From Flavobacteriales bacterium CG_4_9_14_3_um_filter_40_17 (GTDB lineage: Bacteria; Bacteroidota; Bacteroidia; Flavobacteriales; Flavobacteriaceae), in assembly GCA_002790195.1 (NCBI GenBank), contig PFUR01000071.1:2365-60629 (forward strand): a stretch of 58,265 nt of DNA, given 5' to 3'. Of this stretch, positions 54,549 through 58,265 are shown in pieces. Within the stretch, counting starts at the first letter, position 1, and each line of letters starts with the position of its first letter. A model generated the notes under the pieces. That model was not told the origin of the DNA. It saw nothing but the letters and a program-made list of their open reading frames with translations, and made no database searches. A program made the translations under genes and the position numbers.

Positions 54549-55455
54549 GCAATACAACCTTTTTGTCAGCAATAAAACGATAAGTAAGTTTTAGAGGTAA
54601 ACAAATTGTTTTTAAGGCTAAATCTAAGTTTCCTCTCTTAAAACTTCCTGTAAATCGTTGATCTAAACTTACTGTGGAATCAACGTCGATTTGAAGATTG
54701 TATTGTCTTTTGAGCTCATCTAAGACTATTTGTAACGATTCATTTTCAAAATTGCTTACTCCCGTCGTCCAAAAAGGAGCTTTTGCCACTATGCTCGAAA
54801 GTACCAAAGTGCCGTCTGTGGATAGTTTTACGCATTTTCCGGGTGTCAACCGAATGATTTCACGACCGTGAGAAACATCCACCTTCCCTTGATAACATTC
54901 TACTTCAAATAGGTTTTCACGCTGATTTACATTGAATTGTGTACCCACAACTTGTACATTTCCAAGAGATGTTTGTACCGTAAATTTTCCCCCTTTTGAA
55001 ACCTTAAAATAAGCTTCGCCTTCCAGATGAATCAAACGTTTTTTATTCCAATTATTTTTTTGATAGGATAATTTTGAACCTGCATTGATGAGAACTTCAG
55101 AGGCATCGGGCAGGACTATTTCCGATTGTTGGGCATAGGCAACTTCAATCACACTAGGCCTGGTTTGAAAGAAATAATAAACACCAACCAAGGCGATAAG
55201 AATGGCCGCATAGCGGTAAACCTTTTGAAAGGTAAAAAGTTTGTACACCTTTTGGGGCTGATTGCGTTTGGCAATTAACTTTTCATAAGCTTTTTCTAAC
55301 TCATATTCCGGCGTAGCCAAATGGGAAGCCGCTTGGCTTATTTGAATATATTCCAACAATTCAGGATCATTTTTGATGGCAGCTATATCGCTTTCGTCTG
55401 CCTCTGCATTGAGCCACCGATTCAACAATTCTTTCTGTGTAAAATTCAAGTTCAT
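54535..55455 (-). CDS. FecR family anti-sigma factor
   Basis: A 306-residue membrane regulator. The N-terminal cytoplasmic part (1-85, EADESDIAAIKNDPELLEYI) would hold the sigma factor. One membrane helix is at about 86-105 (YAAILIALVGVYYFF). The periplasmic part is the FecR domain (EIVLPDASEVLINAGSKLSY, LEGEAYFKVSKGGKFTVQT, and GTQFNVNQRENLFEVECYQG) followed by a DUF4974-like region that contacts the receptor's STN domain. It is the middle gene of the signalling operon, 54 bp after the sigma gene. Confidence 0.94.
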   Translation of the reverse strand: MNLNFTQKELLNRWLNAEADESDIAAIKNDPELLEYIQISQAASHLATPEYELEKAYEKLIAKRNQPQKVYKLFTFQKVYRYAAILIALVGVYYFFQTRPSVIEVAYAQQSEIVLPDASEVLINAGSKLSYQKNNWNKKRLIHLEGEAYFKVSKGGKFTVQTSLGNVQVVGTQFNVNQRENLFEVECYQGKVDVSHGREIIRLTPGKCVKLSTDGTLVLSSIVAKAPFWTTGVSNFENESLQIVLDELKRQYNLQIDVDSTVSLDQRFTGSFKRGNLDLALKTICLPLKLTYRFIADKKVVLHAEN

Positions 55456-55509
55456 TTTCTTGGTTTTAGTATAATAACCCTTTAAGTGTGTTTTACCCTA
55501 CCCGGTAGT

Positions 55510-56034
55510 TTAAATATTTCCAATTTCCTCCCTCAAAACCATCAGGGCGTTGTGTATCCGTTTTTCGACTGCTTTCACGGAAATCTGCAAATGTTCTGCA
55601 ATTTCTACATATTTCATTCCTTCAATCCGGTTCAGCAAAAAAGCAGTCCGCTGTGCCTCTGATAAATTTGCTATCGAGTTTTCTAATTTGGTTTTAAACT
55701 CTTCTGTTTCTAAAATAAACTCAGGCGACTCGTTGGTGTGTTTTTTGGTGCTTTGGTTTCCGAATTTTAATTTCACTTTTTGATGTGCCACCTCATTGAG
55801 TGAAAGATTTGTAGCTATCGTGTATAAATAGGATTTGGCCTTACCGTAAGGTACTTTAGAACAATTCTCCCACAATTTAATAAAAGCTTCCTGAACAACA
55901 TCTTCGGCTTTTTCAAGATTGCCAAATTTGAAATAGATATAGTTGCGGATTTTTGGTGCCAATTGATTGAAAATAGATTGGTAGAGCCTGTCTTCACACA
56001 CATTTTGCGTTATTTCAGTAGGGTTTGACTGCAT
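55510..56034 (-). CDS. ECF RNA polymerase sigma factor, FecI-like
   Basis: A 174-residue sigma-70 family factor (Bacteroidota RpoE-like group) with region 2 (QLAPKIRNYIYFKFGNLEKAEDVVQEAFIKLWE) and region 4 (IANLSEAQRTAFLLNR, EIAEHLQISVKAVEKRIHNAL). First gene of the sigma/FecR/receptor operon, in the usual order. It is held inactive by FecR until the receptor binds ligand. The divergent lipoprotein gene starts 109 bp away and is a candidate target. Confidence 0.95.
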   Translation of the reverse strand: MQSNPTEITQNVCEDRLYQSIFNQLAPKIRNYIYFKFGNLEKAEDVVQEAFIKLWENCSKVPYGKAKSYLYTIATNLSLNEVAHQKVKLKFGNQSTKKHTNESPEFILETEEFKTKLENSIANLSEAQRTAFLLNRIEGMKYVEIAEHLQISVKAVEKRIHNALMVLREEIGNI

Positions 56035-56143
56035 AGTTTTTGTAAAAAATGTGCGTAAAGTTAAAAAAATTAACCATGAAAGTAGGGTATTGCCGAAGTT
56101 GTTTGTTACACTTTCAAATCAGAATCACAAAATCTTACCCATT

Positions 56144-57604
56144 ATGAAAAAATTTGTAAAACACCTTAGTTTATTGTTCTTGATTCCGCTGGCTTTGGCA
56201 AGTTGCCAAACTGACCGTGCAGACATTGTTTCTCAAAACCCAGAAACAACTATCACAGCAAATTCAGAAACTGCCGCATTGCTTACACTTAGTGCCCAAA
56301 ATGATGGAACAGTCGATGATTTCATCGATGGATTGAGTGCAACATCCGTTAATTTTCCTTATGTGGTTGATCTAAATGGTCAGTTAACCACCATCACATC
56401 TGAAAGTTCTTTGTTGCAATTCAAACAAAGTGTACAAGCCTCCGGGAATTTCAACCCGATTAGCATGGTTTTTCCTGTCGTAGTTCGTTCAGATGATCAT
56501 GCTGAAAAGGAAATCAGCAACGAAGCCGAATTTGATGATCATTTGCGAAAAGAAAATGATGAATCAGAAAACAAATTTAGAAGCAGAATCAACTGTTTTA
56601 GATTCAATTTTCCTATTACCTTGTTGACTTTCAACACCAACCAAGAGCAAACAGGAAGCGTAGTTGTCAGTACCAAAAAGGAACTTTTCGCCTTTTTCAC
56701 TCAACTTCCCGCCAGCGTTGTTGTAAACATTCAATACCCCATCAGTATAACTTTCAAAGATGAGTCGACACTGCAAATCGAGAGCAATGAACAACTCCGT
56801 CGCGTGTTGTTGGAATGTAGGGATGATGACAAAATTAGCGATGACGATACCATCGATGATGACATTCGCGGTGATTTGTTAGACCAAGCCATCAATTTAC
56901 AACGCACCCTATTGACCGCAGATTGGACCATCGCAAAATTTCTAAACAATGGAAACGACCGTACAGCTGTTTATCAAAATTTGAAATTTGAATTTTTCAG
57001 AGGTGGAGCCATCAAGGTTTCTGCAACAGACCGGACGGCTTTCGGAAGATGGGAGATTAATAAATCTGACAATAATGGACTCGAACTCGAATTGAAATTC
57101 AGAGATGAAGTCCAAGTGTTAGAAGTTCTTGACGAAGATTGGTTGGTCTTAAACTTTACCAACACCCATTTAGAACTATCCAAAGAAGGTGACCTCCTTA
57201 CTTTTGAAGGAACACCAAACGGTGGAGTAACCGTCGATCCTGTTGACCCTGCCCCAACACCAGATGCAGCTGCTTTCAAAGAGGCACTAACGGACGGAAG
57301 TTGGAATGTCGAAAGCTTTAGCCAAGCCGGTGTTGACATCACTACTCAATTCGCCGGATTCAGCTTGTCTTTCACCGCCACCGGCGTAGTTACAGCCACC
57401 CGCGGAGCCGAAGTTCGCGTCGGAACTTGGGCGACTGAAACCAGCTTTACCGGGCTCGAACTCAATTTAGACTTGGAAGATGTCAGCCCGATTGACGAAC
57501 TCGATGAAGATTGGTTGGTACTCGAATTCAGCAACACCCGCATTGCCCTCAAACATCGCAACGGAGATGGCAGGATAGATGAATTGATTTTCAGTAAAAA
57601 TTGA
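56144..57604 (+). CDS. Repeat-built, aspartate-rich lipoprotein
   Basis: A 486-residue lipoprotein, lipid attachment at Cys21 (LALASC). Four degenerate repeats of about 30-35 residues are visible at about 70-98, 108-135, 154-186 and 197-224, each with a F/Y-P-strand followed by a helix containing S/N-x-E-x-L. An acidic linker (DDDKISDDDTIDDD, 227-240) follows. Then two homologous domains of about 105 residues (248-355 and 374-485) share LDEDWLVLNFTNTHLEL / LDEDWLVLEFSNTRIAL. I know the repeat type from uncharacterised Bacteroidota lipoproteins. The upstream frame is open, but ATG 56144 gives the proper signal peptide. Its setting suggests a surface partner of the receptor operon; a calcium- or metal-binding role is inference. 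Confidence 0.8.
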   Translation: MKKFVKHLSLLFLIPLALASCQTDRADIVSQNPETTITANSETAALLTLSAQNDGTVDDFIDGLSATSVNFPYVVDLNGQLTTITSESSLLQFKQSVQASGNFNPISMVFPVVVRSDDHAEKEISNEAEFDDHLRKENDESENKFRSRINCFRFNFPITLLTFNTNQEQTGSVVVSTKKELFAFFTQLPASVVVNIQYPISITFKDESTLQIESNEQLRRVLLECRDDDKISDDDTIDDDIRGDLLDQAINLQRTLLTADWTIAKFLNNGNDRTAVYQNLKFEFFRGGAIKVSATDRTAFGRWEINKSDNNGLELELKFRDEVQVLEVLDEDWLVLNFTNTHLELSKEGDLLTFEGTPNGGVTVDPVDPAPTPDAAAFKEALTDGSWNVESFSQAGVDITTQFAGFSLSFTATGVVTATRGAEVRVGTWATETSFTGLELNLDLEDVSPIDELDEDWLVLEFSNTRIALKHRNGDGRIDELIFSKN

Positions 57605-57629
57605 GATAATAATTTTGGTTGGTTAGTTA

Positions 57630-57663
57630 AAAACGGTTGCTGTCTTCGGATGGCAACCGTTTT
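57630..57663. terminator. Intrinsic terminator after the lipoprotein gene
   Basis: AAAACGGTTGC (57630-57640) pairs with GCAACCGTTTT (57653-57663), an 11-bp perfect stem around a 12-base loop, with T residues at the end. It lies 26 bp after the lipoprotein stop and before the ffh promoter. Confidence 0.8.
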
Positions 57664-57684
57664 GTTATAGATGAAATACACCAA

Positions 57685-57715
57685 TTGCTTCTTCCTTTGT
57701 TTTATTTTATCTTTG
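57685..57715 (+). promoter_or_regulatory. Promoter for ffh
   Basis: TTG at 57685-57687, a 20-bp spacer and TATCTTTG at 57708-57715 followed by C match both parts of the Bacteroidota housekeeping promoter. The ffh ATG follows 23 bp later. One of the two best promoter matches in the window. Confidence 0.6.
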
Positions 57716-57738
57716 CCATCCATTTTATTTTCAAAAAC

Positions 57739-58265
57739 ATGTTTGACAATCTGTCCGAAAAAATCGATAAAGCACTCCACTTGCTGAAAGGCCACGGAAG
57801 CATCACCGAAATCAATGTTGCCGAAACACTCAAAGAAGTCCGCCGTGCCTTGGTGGATGCAGACGTTAACTTCAAGATAGCCAAAGATTTTACAGCCTCG
57901 GTCAAAGAAAAAGCCCTCGGGCAAAACGTGCTGAAAACTTTGCAGCCCGGTCAGTTGATGGTTAAAATTGTCAAAGATGAGCTGGCTGCGCTGATGGGTG
58001 GGGAAGCTTCCGGTATCAATCTTTCCGGAAATCCATCTGTCATCTTGATGTCGGGCTTGCAAGGTTCCGGAAAAACCACTTTCTCTGGAAAATTGGCGCT
58101 CTATCTCAAAATGAAAAAATCAAAAAAAGTACTGCTAGTCGCTTGCGATGTCTATCGCCCGGCAGCCATCAACCAACTTCAGGTAGTCGGAGAGCAAATA
58201 GACGTGGCGGTTTTCACGGACATTGATAATAAAAACCCGGTTGACATTGCTAAAAAAGCAGTAGC
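57739..58265 (+). CDS. ffh: Signal recognition particle protein Ffh (5' part, runs off the window)
   Basis: The first 175 codons of the SRP GTPase that targets membrane proteins co-translationally with 4.5S RNA. The N domain (MFDNLSEKIDKALHLLKGHG, EVRRALVDADVNFKIAKDF) and the start of the G domain (GLQGSGKTTFSGKLALYL, LLVACDVYRPAAINQL) are present. The remaining G domain and the RNA-binding M domain lie beyond the window end, so the entry is partial by position, not by damage. Confidence 0.96.
   Translation, partial: MFDNLSEKIDKALHLLKGHGSITEINVAETLKEVRRALVDADVNFKIAKDFTASVKEKALGQNVLKTLQPGQLMVKIVKDELAALMGGEASGINLSGNPSVILMSGLQGSGKTTFSGKLALYLKMKKSKKVLLVACDVYRPAAINQLQVVGEQIDVAVFTDIDNKNPVDIAKKAV

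Noticed and set aside
57346-58062. 238-codon minus-strand open frame across the lipoprotein end and ffh start
   Set aside because: It would cover the strong terminator, the ffh promoter and the conserved ffh N-terminus; a shadow frame.

Overview
This window is a chromosomal segment from a member of the Bacteroidota, most likely class Flavobacteriia; genus cannot be fixed from sequence alone. The evidence is consistent: an LpxC-FabZ fusion, PorX (type IX secretion regulator), a NagB/PIG-L fusion, a DUF5686 outer-membrane protein, an ECF sigma/FecR/TonB-receptor locus, PafA-type alkaline phosphatase, menaquinone genes, and promoter-like boxes of the Bacteroidota form TAnnTTTG. Coding density is high and most of the content is core metabolism. 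I see no rRNA, tRNA, CRISPR array, transposase or prophage.

Layout. 1-2.5 kb: menB-menA, then a decayed type II toxin-antitoxin pair. 2.5-10 kb: a DUF2007 protein, an ABC-F ATPase, a thioredoxin-fold lipoprotein, a DUF3810 membrane protein, PorX and an HD hydrolase. 10-16.5 kb: the lipid A block lpxD, lpxC/fabZ, lpxA, followed by efp, an AT-rich insert with one secreted protein, a second divergent LpxD and sucD. It ends at two strong hairpin terminators facing prs-rplY. 18.6-25.5 kb: a DUF2805 protein, an AraC regulator divergent from a dioxygenase/SDR pair, a GSCFA protein and alaS. 25.6-28.8 kb: M23 peptidase, MerR, LemA and two TPM-domain proteins in one run. 29-35.5 kb: nagB fusion, pyrH-frr, DUF5686 protein and a small hypothetical.

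35.5-45.4 kb: ICMT-like methyltransferase, CmoA-like enzyme, DUF456 protein, a small lipoprotein, PafA, a three-gene cluster (KAS III, methyltransferase, glycosyltransferase) and gcvP. 45.5-51 kb: a UbiA-like protein, an ECF sigma factor with a histidine-rich zinc-finger partner, an M3 peptidase, purE and argS. 52-57.6 kb: a cell-surface signalling locus (ECF sigma, FecR, TonB receptor) divergent from a repeat-built, aspartate-rich lipoprotein. The window ends inside ffh.

The most interesting items are the sigma/FecR/receptor locus with its modular acidic lipoprotein, the second LpxD lacking residues of the canonical substrate site, the half-degenerate ABC-F ATPase, the decaying toxin-antitoxin locus, and several intergenic palindromes and repeats. 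Functions are assigned by recognising motifs and family-typical sequence; no database search was run.
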